From Streptococcus parasanguinis (lineage in GTDB: Bacteria; Bacillota; Bacilli; Lactobacillales; Streptococcaceae), in assembly GCF_019929185.1 (NCBI RefSeq), contig NZ_JAHZPC010000006.1, forward strand, positions 25,927 through 89,926: a DNA stretch of 64,000 nucleotides, given 5' to 3'. Position 1 is the first letter of the stretch. Every line of letters starts with the position of its first letter. The notes beneath the pieces were generated by a model. It worked only from the letters and a program-made list of their open reading frames with translations, made no database searches and had not been told where the DNA came from. The position numbers and the translations under genes were made by a program. Positions 33,299-43,055 of the stretch are shown in pieces.

Positions 33299-35749
33299 TT
33301 ATTGATAGCGAGGGGTTGCAAATCCACGGATATTGCCATGTCCGATTCGGTAGGTATTGCGACGGACTTGGTTGTTGGAGTTTCCTTCAATGGTATGAAT
33401 GATCCCATTTGAGACGCTCTCGACAATTCCTATGTGATCCGCAAAGCCATTATTTTGTTGGCTATTTTGATCCCAGTTAAAGGTGATGATGTCCCCTGCT
33501 TTTGGTGTAGTGGTACCATCTTCATTCCAGATGCCCAAGCGTTTGAAGATCTGGATGTGACGTTCGACTCCACATTCACGGCCAATCAAACCGCTCAAAC
33601 CTTCCCGCTGGAAGACTGTTGTGACAAAGATATCACACCAGTCATCGGTCGTCTTCACTGCATAACCAACCGGAAGTGGTTTAACACTGTTATAATCATT
33701 GACCAATTGATGGTGAGCTGCAGTGCCGCCACGAACACCCACTAGACTAGCTGCTGCCCGTAAGACACGGTCCCGTTGTCCATTCGTTACACGAGGACTA
33801 AAGGCAGTTTGATCTACTGTCGCACGGGGATGAAGGGCTGTTTGACCAAGGTTAAAGCCTTCAACGCCACCATCGACATAATCCACATAGACGTGAGTGG
33901 TATAGTTACCTGATTGGTACTGGTGATTTGCTGCAGAGACCTGCACTTCTGTATGCATTCCAGAAGGTGCTGTTGAATACCAGAAAAGATTTTCTTGGTG
34001 TGCTTGAGACCAGGCTGCGACACGGATGTTCTTAATCCGACGACCTTGAGGCGCTTGATCCACCGTTACTGTATAGGTTCCAGCACCAGAATTGACATTC
34101 TTGATCCCTGTTTGTGTCTTCGTCTGAGCATTTCGGAATTCAACTTCTGTAGTCGTTGAACCAACACCCACACGAGAACCATCATTTTGAATATAGTAAA
34201 AGTGAATATGGTACTTACCAGTAGAGTTCTTATGATCGCTCGCTTTTACAGATACCTTGTAATCTCCGTTCGCTTGACGAGTCGCTTCATACCAGCGAAT
34301 ATCGTCTTGGCCATCCTTATCAGACCAAGTAGGAACTTGCACAGTCTGCACCCCTTTAGGGCTATAAACATCCTTGATGATGACGTCAAAGGTACCCGCA
34401 TCCTTGTTGTTGTTTTGGATTAAGAGACTAGCAGTTGGACGTGATTGATTTTTGTAATCAATAAAGGCTTTCTTGACAAACTTGTTTTGGCCTTTGGCAT
34501 CTACATAAAAGACTTGCGCTTCATACTGGCCATCAGCGTTTTCGTGGTCACTAGCTTTGGCTGTTACAGTATATGAACCGTCTGCTTGACGTGTCGGAGT
34601 ATACCAGATGATATCTTTCATCCCATTGGCATGAGACCAGAATGGAATCTTCACTTCTGTATAACCATCGAAACCTTGAAGGTTCTTAGCTGTAATAGTG
34701 AAAGTCCCGTCTGACTCTGATTTTGTAATGGTCAGATCAGCAGATGGTTTAGAAGCTGTGTAATCAATAAAGGCTTTCTTGACAAACTTGTTTTGGCCTT
34801 TGGCATCCACATAGAAAACTTGCGCTTCGTATTTGCCATCAGCGTTTTCGTGGTCACTGGCTTTAGCTGTTACAGTATAAGAACCGTCTGCCTGGCGAGT
34901 CGGAGTATACCAGATGATATCCTTCATCCCATTGGCATGAGACCAGAATGGAATCTTCACTTCCTTGTAGCTGTCGAAGCCTTGAAGGTTCTTAGCTGTA
35001 ATGGTGAAAGTCCCGTCTAACTCTGATTTCGTAATGGTTAGATCAGCAGATGGTTTAGGAGCTGTGTAGTCAATAAAGGCTTTCTTAACAAACTTGTTTT
35101 GGCCTTTGGCATCCACATAGAAGACTTGCGCTTCGTACTTACCATCAGCGTTTTCGTGGTCACTGGCTTTGGCTGTTACGGTATAAGAACCATCTGCTTG
35201 ACGACTTGGAGTGTACCAGATGATATCCTTCATCCCATTGGCATGAGACCAGAATGGAATCTTCACTTCTTCATAACCATCCAAGCCTTGAAGATTCTTA
35301 GCTGTAATGGTGAAGGTGCCGTCTGACTCTGATTTTGCAATAGTCAAATCTGCGGAAACTGGAGATTCCTGTTGAGGAACACTCTCATTTCTTGCTGCTA
35401 CCACTCGTGCGCGTGCGCCATATGGTGCGCGACTAGCTACCACAGCTGGTGCTGGTTGCTCTGATACAACCTTGTCGCTAGTGCCCTTGTCAGAAGACTG
35501 GTTATTGCTAAGAGTCGGTGTGATAGGTGCTGCCTCTGTTGCAACGGTATTTTCTGTCTGAATACCTTTCTCAACTACTACTCCTTCGCTCAAGGTATTC
35601 TGTGCTTCTGATGAAGTTGTTGCAACGACAGCTGATGTATTTTCTGGTGTTTGATCAGACGCATGTTGCTCATCGGCTTTGACTTGTTGTGTCGAGAAAG
35701 CCAACAAAACGGCTGTCCCAGCATAAAAAATAAGATCTTTCTTTTTCAT
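33299..35749 (-). CDS. secreted CHAP-domain murein hydrolase with GBS Bsp-like repeats
   Basis: The 816-residue secreted protein begins with a signal peptide (MKKKDLIFYAGTAVLLAFSTQQVKA cleaved near 25) and an Ala/Thr/Val-rich linker. Five repeats of about 95-105 residues of the GBS Bsp-like type follow: three nearly identical (FTITAKNLQGxDxYxEVKIPFWSHA) and two diverged. The C-terminal CHAP domain has nucleophile Cys705 in DDWCDIFVT and His772 in FADHIGIVE, as in amidases or endopeptidases that cut peptidoglycan. No LPXTG or choline-binding repeat is seen. It is a paralogue of the next gene (same signal peptide and repeats). Confidence 0.87.
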   Translation of the reverse strand: MKKKDLIFYAGTAVLLAFSTQQVKADEQHASDQTPENTSAVVATTSSEAQNTLSEGVVVEKGIQTENTVATEAAPITPTLSNNQSSDKGTSDKVVSEQPAPAVVASRAPYGARARVVAARNESVPQQESPVSADLTIAKSESDGTFTITAKNLQGLDGYEEVKIPFWSHANGMKDIIWYTPSRQADGSYTVTAKASDHENADGKYEAQVFYVDAKGQNKFVKKAFIDYTAPKPSADLTITKSELDGTFTITAKNLQGFDSYKEVKIPFWSHANGMKDIIWYTPTRQADGSYTVTAKASDHENADGKYEAQVFYVDAKGQNKFVKKAFIDYTASKPSADLTITKSESDGTFTITAKNLQGFDGYTEVKIPFWSHANGMKDIIWYTPTRQADGSYTVTAKASDHENADGQYEAQVFYVDAKGQNKFVKKAFIDYKNQSRPTASLLIQNNNKDAGTFDVIIKDVYSPKGVQTVQVPTWSDKDGQDDIRWYEATRQANGDYKVSVKASDHKNSTGKYHIHFYYIQNDGSRVGVGSTTTEVEFRNAQTKTQTGIKNVNSGAGTYTVTVDQAPQGRRIKNIRVAAWSQAHQENLFWYSTAPSGMHTEVQVSAANHQYQSGNYTTHVYVDYVDGGVEGFNLGQTALHPRATVDQTAFSPRVTNGQRDRVLRAAASLVGVRGGTAAHHQLVNDYNSVKPLPVGYAVKTTDDWCDIFVTTVFQREGLSGLIGRECGVERHIQIFKRLGIWNEDGTTTPKAGDIITFNWDQNSQQNNGFADHIGIVESVSNGIIHTIEGNSNNQVRRNTYRIGHGNIRGFATPRYQ

Positions 35750-35865
35750 GTATCTTCCTTACAATTTTTTATACGGATTGTACCCACATAGTAGTATTAT
35801 AGCACAAACCGCCGGATCAAGAAACAATATCATTAGAAGATTTTATCCTGATTTTAAAGAAAACA

Positions 35866-35886
35866 GAAGGCCAATTTGGCCTTCTG
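35866..35886 (-). terminator. terminator of the GH25 hydrolase gene
   Basis: AGAAGGCC-AAATT-GGCCTTCT stem, followed on the minus strand by GTTTTCTTT. Confidence 0.75.
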
Positions 35887-35892
35887 ATCAAC

Positions 35893-38800
35893 TTATGCAA
35901 AAATAGAGAAGAAAGGTGCTCCAAGCTTGTTATCCATCGGATCCTTACTCTTAATAGAGTGAAGATAATTGATGGAGTACCAGCCGTTGTTGCCGCTATT
36001 ATATGGATCGCGTACATAGGTTCTACCATTATCATAGCCATGCAAGACCAACTCATGGGTATAAGGATCGCTAGTAAATTGGCTATTGCCTACCGCAGCA
36101 AGTACATGCTTGCCAGCCATGAGGGCTTCTGCAATGCCTCCAGCTCCGTTAATCAATTGACTCTTCAAGCCCCAGTTACGAGTAGCAGATACAATCCCAT
36201 CTGCATCTGTTCCTGCTTCACCTTTGTTAAATGAATCAGTATTGTTGTAAAGATAATCAGCCACTGTTGTTGGCAAAATCGTTCTGCCAAGGATATCTGT
36301 GAAGGTCATAGCAAGAGAGGTTGGCACACAACCTGACTGATCGACATTGCTCACACCATACCACTTCCCAGCCCAACGAGGGTCTCGTTGAGAATAATAG
36401 GTTGTTTGTGGATTCACCTTTTGATTCCGTGGAGACAAGGCTGTCTGACCCAGGTTAAAACCTTCAACTCCTCCATCTTTGTAGTCCACATAGACGTGAG
36501 TCGTATAGTTGCCTGCTTCATTACCATGATTATTAGCAGATACCGTTATCTCTGTGTGCACACCTGTCGGTGTTGCGGAATACCAGTAAAGATTTTCTTG
36601 ATGAGCTTTCGACCAAGCTGCGACACGGATGTTCTTAATCTGACGACCTTGAGGGGCTTGATCTACAGCTACCGTATAAGTGCCATTCGTTGCATTGACA
36701 TTCTTGATAGACGCTTGGGTTTTGGTCATGGCATTTCTAACTTCCACATCTGTGGTTGTTGTACCAACACCAATCCGAGAACCATCATTTTGGATGTAAT
36801 AAAGGTGAACATGGTATTTTCCAGTTGAGTTCTTGTGATCACTCGCTTTGACAGATACCTTGTAGTCTCCGTTCGCTTGACGAGTCGCTTCATACCAACG
36901 GATATCATCTTGACCGTCCTTATCAGACCAAGTTGGGACTTGAACAGTTCGTACACCTTTAGGACTGTAGACATCCTTGATAATGACGTCAAAGGTACCT
37001 GTATCTTTGTTGTTGTTTTGGATTAAGAGAGTACCGGTTGAACGAGATTGATTTTTGTAATCAATAAAAGCTTTCTTGACAAACTTATTTTGGCCTTGAG
37101 CATCCACATAGAAAACTTGCGCTTCGTATTTGCCATCAGCATTTTCGTGGTCACTCGCTTTGGCTGTTACAGTATAAGAACCGTCTGCCTGGCGAGTCGG
37201 AGTATACCAGATGATGTCTTTCATCCCATTCGCATGAGACCAGAATGGAATCTTCACTTCCTTGTAGCCATCGAAGCCTTGAAGGTTCTTAGCTGTGATG
37301 GTGAAGGTGCCGTCTTTTTCTGATTTTGTAATGGTCAGATCAGCAGATGGTTTAGAAGCTGTGTAATCGATAAAGGCTTTCTTGACAAACTTATTTTGGC
37401 CTTTGGCATCCACATAGAAGACCTGCGCTTCATATTTGCCATCAGCGTTTTCGTGGTCACTAGCCTTAGCCGTTACAGTATATGAACCGTCTGCCTGGCG
37501 AGTTGGAGTGTACCAGATGATATCCTTCATCCCATTGACATGAGACCAGAATGGAATCTTCACTTCCTTGTAGCCATCGAAGCCTTGAAGATTCTTAGCT
37601 GTGATGGTGAAGGTGCCATTTTTTTCTGATTTTGTAATGGTCAGATCAGCTGCGACAGCATTGGCCGGCTTTGTCGCCGTATAATCGATAAAGGCCTTTT
37701 TCACAAATTTGTTTTGACCTTGGGCGTCTACATAGAAGACCTGCGCTTCGTATTTGCCATCAGCATTTTCGTGGTTACTGGCTTTGGCTGTTACAGTATA
37801 AGAACCGTCTGCCTGGCGAGTCGGAGTATACCAGATGATGTCTTTCATCCCATTCGCATGAGACCAGAATGGAATCTTCACTTCCTTGTAGCCATCGAAG
37901 CCTTGAAGGTTCTTAGCTGTAATGGTGAAGGTACCGTCTTTTTCTGATTTTGCAATAGTCAAATCAGCTGACACTGGTGTCTGATTTTTCTTTCCAATGG
38001 CTACTGTCGTCGTTGTTCCGCCCACACCCGTCATTTGTCCATTGTTCTGAACATAGTAAAGGTGAACATTATAAAGACCGGTTGAGTTTTTATGGTCCGC
38101 TGCTTTTACATTGATGGTATAGGTCCCATTGGCTTGACGGTTGGCTGTATACCAAACAAGGTCATCTTGACCACCTGTTTCTGACCAGATTGGGACAGAA
38201 ACGGTTCGAACTCCATTTGGCGCCCTAACATTTGAGATGACAACGTCAAAGCGGCCCGTCATAGTATCGTTATTGACAATATCAATCTTCCCACTTAAGC
38301 TGCCTTCTGTTGGATCCGCTGCAGGTTTTGCGTTCGCTGTGAAGCGACCGGTATAGTCCACACTGTGGTCAAAGAGGTGTTTTCCTGGAAGCAATTCCGC
38401 TTGAGAAGTGAACTGCCAGGCGCCAGCTTTCCCATTGTAACGCAAGCTTTTCGCATCGTTTACAGACAGTTTTGGAGAAGGGTATTGGGCAACCCAGAAA
38501 TTCTGAAGACCAAATTGAGCGGTGTTGACAGGACCTTTCTTGCGAAGATTGTTTTCATCCAACCAGCTAGCACTGGTGTAGAACATCAAGTTGGTGTAAC
38601 CATTTTTACGCATTTCGTCCGCCCAAGCTTGGGTGTTGCGGTTAATATTTGGCTGCATCTTGGCATCCTCAAAGTCATTGACCATGAGGGTGTTCTTTGG
38701 AATATTCAAGCGTTGCGCTTCTGCAATGTAGAATCGCGCTTCTGCACGCGCTGCTTCCTCAGAAGTATAGCGTGAGAAGTGGTAGGTCGATACTTGCAGA

Positions 38801-39366
38801 CCCGCAGCCTGTGCATTACGAATTTGGTTCTCCGCATTTGGGTTCTTGTACCAAGTGTCTTCTGTCAATTTGACAACGACACCGCCCACGCCTTTATTAG
38901 CTAGGGTACGGTAGTCGCCAATACTAATGTCTCCGTTGTGGCTACTCACATCAACGAATGATTTTGGTTGAACCGCCACATCTGTTGAACGACCAGCAGG
39001 AGCGTGAGCGCCTGTGTTAAAGAAGGTCGTGCTTCCTGTATTAGACGGAAGAGGAGTTTCTTCTTTCTCAGTCGTCGATGCTTCTGTAGCTTTCTCTACA
39101 GATGGGGTTCCACTTTCTGAAGCCGTGGTCTTGCTCGCAGGTGCTACAGACTGTTCAGTCACATTTGCTGGTGCTGCATAGTTGCTTGCGACAGGTGCTA
39201 CCGACTTTTCAGCAACGGCTACTTCTGGCGCTTTTTCAGCTTGGACTTGGTTGCCTTCAGTAGTAGCGGCCTCGTTTGAAACCAGCTCATCTGCACTGAC
39301 TCCCTGAGCAGACACAGCCATCAAGACTGCCGCTCCGGCATAAAAAATAAGATCTTTCTTTTTCAT
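35893..39366 (-). CDS. secreted GH25 muramidase with GBS Bsp-like repeats and C39-like peptidase domain
   Basis: The 1157-residue secreted protein has a signal peptide (MKKKDLIFYAGAAVLMAVSAQ), an Ala/Val/Glu-rich linker to about 125, and a GH25 lysozyme domain (about 130-335) with FVDVSSHNGDIS and the acidic MVNDFED motif. Six GBS Bsp-like repeats follow (about 350-965); three of them are nearly identical to each other and to the CHAP paralogue. The C-terminal C39-like peptidase domain has Cys1013 in DQSGCVPTSLAM and His in THELVLHGYDNG. The enzyme could cut both glycan and peptide parts of the wall. It has its own terminator at 35866-35886. Confidence 0.88.
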   Translation of the reverse strand: MKKKDLIFYAGAAVLMAVSAQGVSADELVSNEAATTEGNQVQAEKAPEVAVAEKSVAPVASNYAAPANVTEQSVAPASKTTASESGTPSVEKATEASTTEKEETPLPSNTGSTTFFNTGAHAPAGRSTDVAVQPKSFVDVSSHNGDISIGDYRTLANKGVGGVVVKLTEDTWYKNPNAENQIRNAQAAGLQVSTYHFSRYTSEEAARAEARFYIAEAQRLNIPKNTLMVNDFEDAKMQPNINRNTQAWADEMRKNGYTNLMFYTSASWLDENNLRKKGPVNTAQFGLQNFWVAQYPSPKLSVNDAKSLRYNGKAGAWQFTSQAELLPGKHLFDHSVDYTGRFTANAKPAADPTEGSLSGKIDIVNNDTMTGRFDVVISNVRAPNGVRTVSVPIWSETGGQDDLVWYTANRQANGTYTINVKAADHKNSTGLYNVHLYYVQNNGQMTGVGGTTTTVAIGKKNQTPVSADLTIAKSEKDGTFTITAKNLQGFDGYKEVKIPFWSHANGMKDIIWYTPTRQADGSYTVTAKASNHENADGKYEAQVFYVDAQGQNKFVKKAFIDYTATKPANAVAADLTITKSEKNGTFTITAKNLQGFDGYKEVKIPFWSHVNGMKDIIWYTPTRQADGSYTVTAKASDHENADGKYEAQVFYVDAKGQNKFVKKAFIDYTASKPSADLTITKSEKDGTFTITAKNLQGFDGYKEVKIPFWSHANGMKDIIWYTPTRQADGSYTVTAKASDHENADGKYEAQVFYVDAQGQNKFVKKAFIDYKNQSRSTGTLLIQNNNKDTGTFDVIIKDVYSPKGVRTVQVPTWSDKDGQDDIRWYEATRQANGDYKVSVKASDHKNSTGKYHVHLYYIQNDGSRIGVGTTTTDVEVRNAMTKTQASIKNVNATNGTYTVAVDQAPQGRQIKNIRVAAWSKAHQENLYWYSATPTGVHTEITVSANNHGNEAGNYTTHVYVDYKDGGVEGFNLGQTALSPRNQKVNPQTTYYSQRDPRWAGKWYGVSNVDQSGCVPTSLAMTFTDILGRTILPTTVADYLYNNTDSFNKGEAGTDADGIVSATRNWGLKSQLINGAGGIAEALMAGKHVLAAVGNSQFTSDPYTHELVLHGYDNGRTYVRDPYNSGNNGWYSINYLHSIKSKDPMDNKLGAPFFSIFA

Positions 39367-39481
39367 ATAAACTTCCCTTTATACAAATTTTATACGTTAA
39401 TCATTTTACCACACGGTTTCAGCGATGAAAAGTTTTATAAGGCAAATTTTTAAAATTAGTGATATTTTTTTGAAAAACTAA

Positions 39482-39504
39482 AAAAAGAAGTCTGTCTGAC
39501 TTCT
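39482..39504 (-). terminator. terminator of the polysaccharide locus
   Basis: AAGAAGTC-AGACA-GACTTCTT stem, followed on the minus strand by TTTTT, just beyond the last glycosyltransferase gene. Confidence 0.88.
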
Positions 39505-39511
39505 TTTGATC

Positions 39512-40564
39512 TTATGATAAATGCTTTAAGGCTGTCTTTAAGTAGTTACCATCTCGGATTTCTTGGCCAACACGCTTGGCATTGTCTACCAAATCTTGGT
39601 AATCGGCATCTGAAAGATTGTCGATTGTCTCCTTCAAGTCATGAAGAGACTCTACTGCAATCCCACAACCCTTCTCAAGCACAAAGTGAGACAAGGCTGA
39701 CTGTTTCCACACCACCAGCGGAAAGCCCGATGCTAGATAAAGCGACGCCTTGTGAGAGTTGTTGTAGCGAAGGTACTCCCCAAAAACACCACTACAAGTT
39801 TCTGCACTATCCCCATCCCAGACTAGTCCAAAACCACCCTCAAGGGCTGCAGGAAGCTCATCCGGTAGGAAGGAGCCAAAGTAAGTTTCATTCTCTAAAG
39901 CTCTACTCTCATCAAAACCAACACCATAGAGATTATAGGCAGGTTCTGCAGGAAGAGCATAGAGATAACCAGCTTTTTCCTGGGCCAAATTACCCGCCAC
40001 AATCATCGGCTGGTCTTTTGTTTGGCCACTTTTTTCTTGGAAATCTGGAATTAAATAGTCAAAAATACCAAGGCTGATAATCTTATCTTCCGCAATTCCT
40101 TTATCCACCAAGACAGATTTCATAACTGGATTGTGGGCGATGATCCCATCAGCTGCCTTGAGAAAACTTGCTTCTTGAAGGTACATCCGAATTCTGTGTT
40201 TTAAAGGTAGTGAAGTCATATTGGCATGGCGAAGCACTTCTAGGTCATGAATCAAGAGATAGACTTTAATCCCTCTTTTTTGTGCTTTTTTAACCAAATG
40301 GGTTGAGAAAAAACTATGGTGGAGCATTGGAAACTGGATCAGCAACTCATCTCCTTGCTTTAGTTGATCCAAGGCTTGACCGAAAGCCTTCGCCTTATGG
40401 CGTTGAGCCACAAGGGTACTCATCTGATACCAATTGTCGACAGAAAGGACCAAGGGATGATAGCCTTCTTCTTTCACAATACTTTCTACGTCATTGCGTG
40501 CTTTATTTCCTGCGTTCTTTGCGTTGACATCATGCAGGAATTCTTCTTTTAAGTAGTATTTCAT
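39512..40564 (-). CDS. probable beta-1,6-galactofuranosyltransferase
   Basis: The 350-residue cytoplasmic glycosyltransferase resembles the Galf transferases of streptococcal receptor polysaccharide loci, with GT-B-type segments QFPMLHHSFFSTHLVKKA and GFGLVWDGDSAETCSGVFGEYLRYNNSHK. The latter is a nucleotide-sugar-binding signature of that group. The gene directly follows glf, which makes the donor UDP-Galf, and this supports the call. Acceptor and linkage are inferred from family only. It is the last gene of the locus, with its own terminator. Confidence 0.78.
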   Translation of the reverse strand: MKYYLKEEFLHDVNAKNAGNKARNDVESIVKEEGYHPLVLSVDNWYQMSTLVAQRHKAKAFGQALDQLKQGDELLIQFPMLHHSFFSTHLVKKAQKRGIKVYLLIHDLEVLRHANMTSLPLKHRIRMYLQEASFLKAADGIIAHNPVMKSVLVDKGIAEDKIISLGIFDYLIPDFQEKSGQTKDQPMIVAGNLAQEKAGYLYALPAEPAYNLYGVGFDESRALENETYFGSFLPDELPAALEGGFGLVWDGDSAETCSGVFGEYLRYNNSHKASLYLASGFPLVVWKQSALSHFVLEKGCGIAVESLHDLKETIDNLSDADYQDLVDNAKRVGQEIRDGNYLKTALKHLS

Positions 40565-40579
40565 AGATTATGGTTTCTT

Positions 40580-41677
40580 TCAATCAAACTCATTTGCTAC
40601 GACTTCTAGAGCACGCTCAATAACCACGTGCATATCGTAGTATTTATAGTCTGCTAGCCGTCCACAGAAGATGACCTTGTTGTTTTTCTCAGCTTCTTCT
40701 TGGTACTTAGCAAACATGGCGTTGTTCTTTTCATCATTGATTGGGTAGTAGGGTTCATCCCCACGTTTCCAGTCAGCTGGGTACTCACGTGTGATAACTG
40801 TCTTGGGTTGTGTACCATACTCAAAGTGCTTATGCTCGATGATCCGAGTGTAAGGAATCTCACGCTCGGTATAGTTAACCACGGCATTCCCTTGATGGTT
40901 TTCCTCATCTAAGATTTCGTGTTCAAAACGAAGACTACGGTACTCCAACTCACCGTGTTTGTAGTCAAAGTACTGGTCAATCATTCCTGTAAAGACAACT
41001 TTATCAGCTGAGCTTTCTAGCTCTTCACGATTGGCAAAGAAGTCAACTCCAAGTTCTACTTCTACATCACCCAGCATGTTTTCAATGATGACATTGTAAC
41101 CACCGATTGGAATCCCTTGGTAACGGTCATTAAAGTAGTTGTTATCAAAGGTTAAACGAACTGGAAGACGTTTGATGATAAAGGGTGGAAGGTCTGTCGC
41201 AGAGCGTCCCCATTGTTTTTCAGTATAGCCCTTAATCAACTTTTCGTAGATATCTGGACCAATCAACTTGATAGCTTGTTCTTCCAAGTTCTTCGGTTCA
41301 ACATCCTTCATGTCAGCTGTTTGCTCGGCAATCTTGTCCTTGACTTCTTGAGGAGTCTTGGTTCCCCACATAGCATAAAAAGTATTCATGTTAAAGGGAA
41401 GATTGTAAAGACTGCCCTTGTAGTTAGCAATTGGTGAGTTGATATAGTTGTTGAATTCAGCGAACTGGTTGACATAGTCCCAAACCTTTTTGTTGGACGT
41501 ATGGAAAATGTGGGCACCGTACTTATGGACGTTGATGCCTTCAACCTCCTCGCAGTAGATATTGCCACCGATGTGATCTCGCTTGTCAATCACTTTTACT
41601 TTTTTACCACGTTTAGTAGCTTCATGTGCGAAAATGGCTCCAGACAAACCAGCACCAACAATCAGATAATCGTACAT
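40580..41677 (-). CDS. glf: UDP-galactopyranose mutase
   Basis: The 365-residue flavoenzyme converts UDP-galactopyranose to UDP-galactofuranose. The N-terminal FAD motif (YLIVGAGLSGAIFAHEA) and KYGAHIFHTSNKKVWDYVN are diagnostic. The start is set at 41677 because GGAG lies 6 nt upstream. The alternative ATG four codons earlier overlaps that RBS. Its presence predicts Galf in the polymer. Confidence 0.94.
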   Translation of the reverse strand: MYDYLIVGAGLSGAIFAHEATKRGKKVKVIDKRDHIGGNIYCEEVEGINVHKYGAHIFHTSNKKVWDYVNQFAEFNNYINSPIANYKGSLYNLPFNMNTFYAMWGTKTPQEVKDKIAEQTADMKDVEPKNLEEQAIKLIGPDIYEKLIKGYTEKQWGRSATDLPPFIIKRLPVRLTFDNNYFNDRYQGIPIGGYNVIIENMLGDVEVELGVDFFANREELESSADKVVFTGMIDQYFDYKHGELEYRSLRFEHEILDEENHQGNAVVNYTEREIPYTRIIEHKHFEYGTQPKTVITREYPADWKRGDEPYYPINDEKNNAMFAKYQEEAEKNNKVIFCGRLADYKYYDMHVVIERALEVVANEFD

Positions 41678-41758
41678 AGTAGACTCCATTATTTTTCTAT
41701 TTTAAAATATATCTAAACTCTCAGCTGTATCATAGACTCATAACTATAGATTAGATCT

Positions 41759-42916
41759 TCAAATCCCCCCAATTTCCTCACTATAAGAGAGGGAATTGGC
41801 CGGCTTTTTCTTGACAACTTCTGTCGCAAAGAGTGTGAACATAAAGATGTTATAAGTCGGTACAAACCAAAATGCTTCAATCATACAGTTAATCGCAATA
41901 AGGGATAAAATCGCAACAAATAAATAACGCCCCTTCTTGAATTCATATTTTGAAACAATGACATAAATGCCGACTAATAAAGCAACCGGTACGATACCAT
42001 ATGTAAATAACATCTGAACATAAGACGAATCGACATAATTATAATTGAGGACAGACTCTGTGCTTCCTCCGGATCCAATAAACTGAACCTCTCTTGTTCC
42101 AAACCAATTCAAAGGGTATAAATTAAAAGCATTTTTACCCAAGGCTAACCGACCTGTAATGAATTGATTAATTTGAACATAAAGTGGAGAAGACCAGGAG
42201 AAATGATAGGTCAAGTAGATCATCCCACTTGAAAAAAGAATGATCGAATAGGGCAACAAGTGATACAACTTCAACTTTTTCTCTTTTGTAAAATAAAAGA
42301 AGAGAAAGAGCAAGACAGCGACCAAAAGCGAGATCGCATTCATACGAGCGTCACAGAACTTGATAATAAAGAGAGCTAGAAGAACGCCACCCAGAGATCG
42401 TAAGCCAATATAACGATCTTTTAGCAAATAGGAGATCGCAACATAAAGGTAGAAACAATGGGCTGCGAAATCTGTTGGATAGATAAACCCAAATGAATTA
42501 CGGATAACAGCACCCCGACTATATTGTAAGTTTGGAACTACCTTTAACAGTGACAATAGAAATACTGTAAGGACTATCGTACCTGCAACACCTACATAAG
42601 TTTTTAAAATGACTTTCCTATCCGCATTGACCAGTAAAACCATTAAGAGAGAATAAACTAAGAAATTTAACTTATCCGTCTTGAAATAAACCATAACAGC
42701 TACCATCAATAACATGGCAGACAAGATTAGATAATGATAGGGAATCGAGATTTTATTAAAAAAACGAAGTAATAAGAGAGCTACAACCACTAAGAGGGAG
42801 CTCGCACCAACATGCAAAAAGCCCTTATTTAACATCGTAGTGGATATTGTATTAAAGAAGATCACAATCGAGACGACAAAACCAACCAGTAGATCGTCAA
42901 ATTTCATTTTTATCAT
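41759..42916 (-). CDS. wzy: polysaccharide polymerase Wzy
   Basis: The hydrophobic protein of about 385 residues has at least ten predicted transmembrane helices and one larger extracytoplasmic loop (about 240-300, LYVQINQFITGRLALGKNAFNLYP), the usual topology of Wzy polymerases that join repeat units outside the membrane. The family is too divergent for substrate prediction. The start is uncertain: ATG at 42916 gives an N terminus that enters the first helix soon, while a GTG at 42988 would add 24 residues. No strong RBS favours either. It is more A/T-rich than flanking genes, typical of the serotype-specific centre. Confidence 0.8.
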   Translation of the reverse strand: MIKMKFDDLLVGFVVSIVIFFNTISTTMLNKGFLHVGASSLLVVVALLLLRFFNKISIPYHYLILSAMLLMVAVMVYFKTDKLNFLVYSLLMVLLVNADRKVILKTYVGVAGTIVLTVFLLSLLKVVPNLQYSRGAVIRNSFGFIYPTDFAAHCFYLYVAISYLLKDRYIGLRSLGGVLLALFIIKFCDARMNAISLLVAVLLFLFFYFTKEKKLKLYHLLPYSIILFSSGMIYLTYHFSWSSPLYVQINQFITGRLALGKNAFNLYPLNWFGTREVQFIGSGGSTESVLNYNYVDSSYVQMLFTYGIVPVALLVGIYVIVSKYEFKKGRYLFVAILSLIAINCMIEAFWFVPTYNIFMFTLFATEVVKKKPANSLSYSEEIGGI

Positions 42917-43055
42917 TAAGTTACCTGATAAAGAATTTTTAAAGAAAAGCTCATTCTGTCTAGATTGGAATGCCTGCTTTGGGAACACCTGTGCTATAGC
43001 ATTCTTTTCTAAAGATTTTGTTTACTTAAAAATTCATATCCTTCCTTTCTACTCT

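Noticed and set aside
34187..37947. Repeated antisense open frames on the plus strand in both Bsp-like repeat genes
   Set aside because: They are mirror frames of the conserved repeats. The minus-strand frames have signal peptides, recognisable domains and catalytic residues.
33299..39366. Possible CRISPR or satellite array because of the regular strong repeats
   Set aside because: Repeat units are about 300 bp, coding and in frame. No short repeat-spacer pattern exists here or elsewhere in the window.
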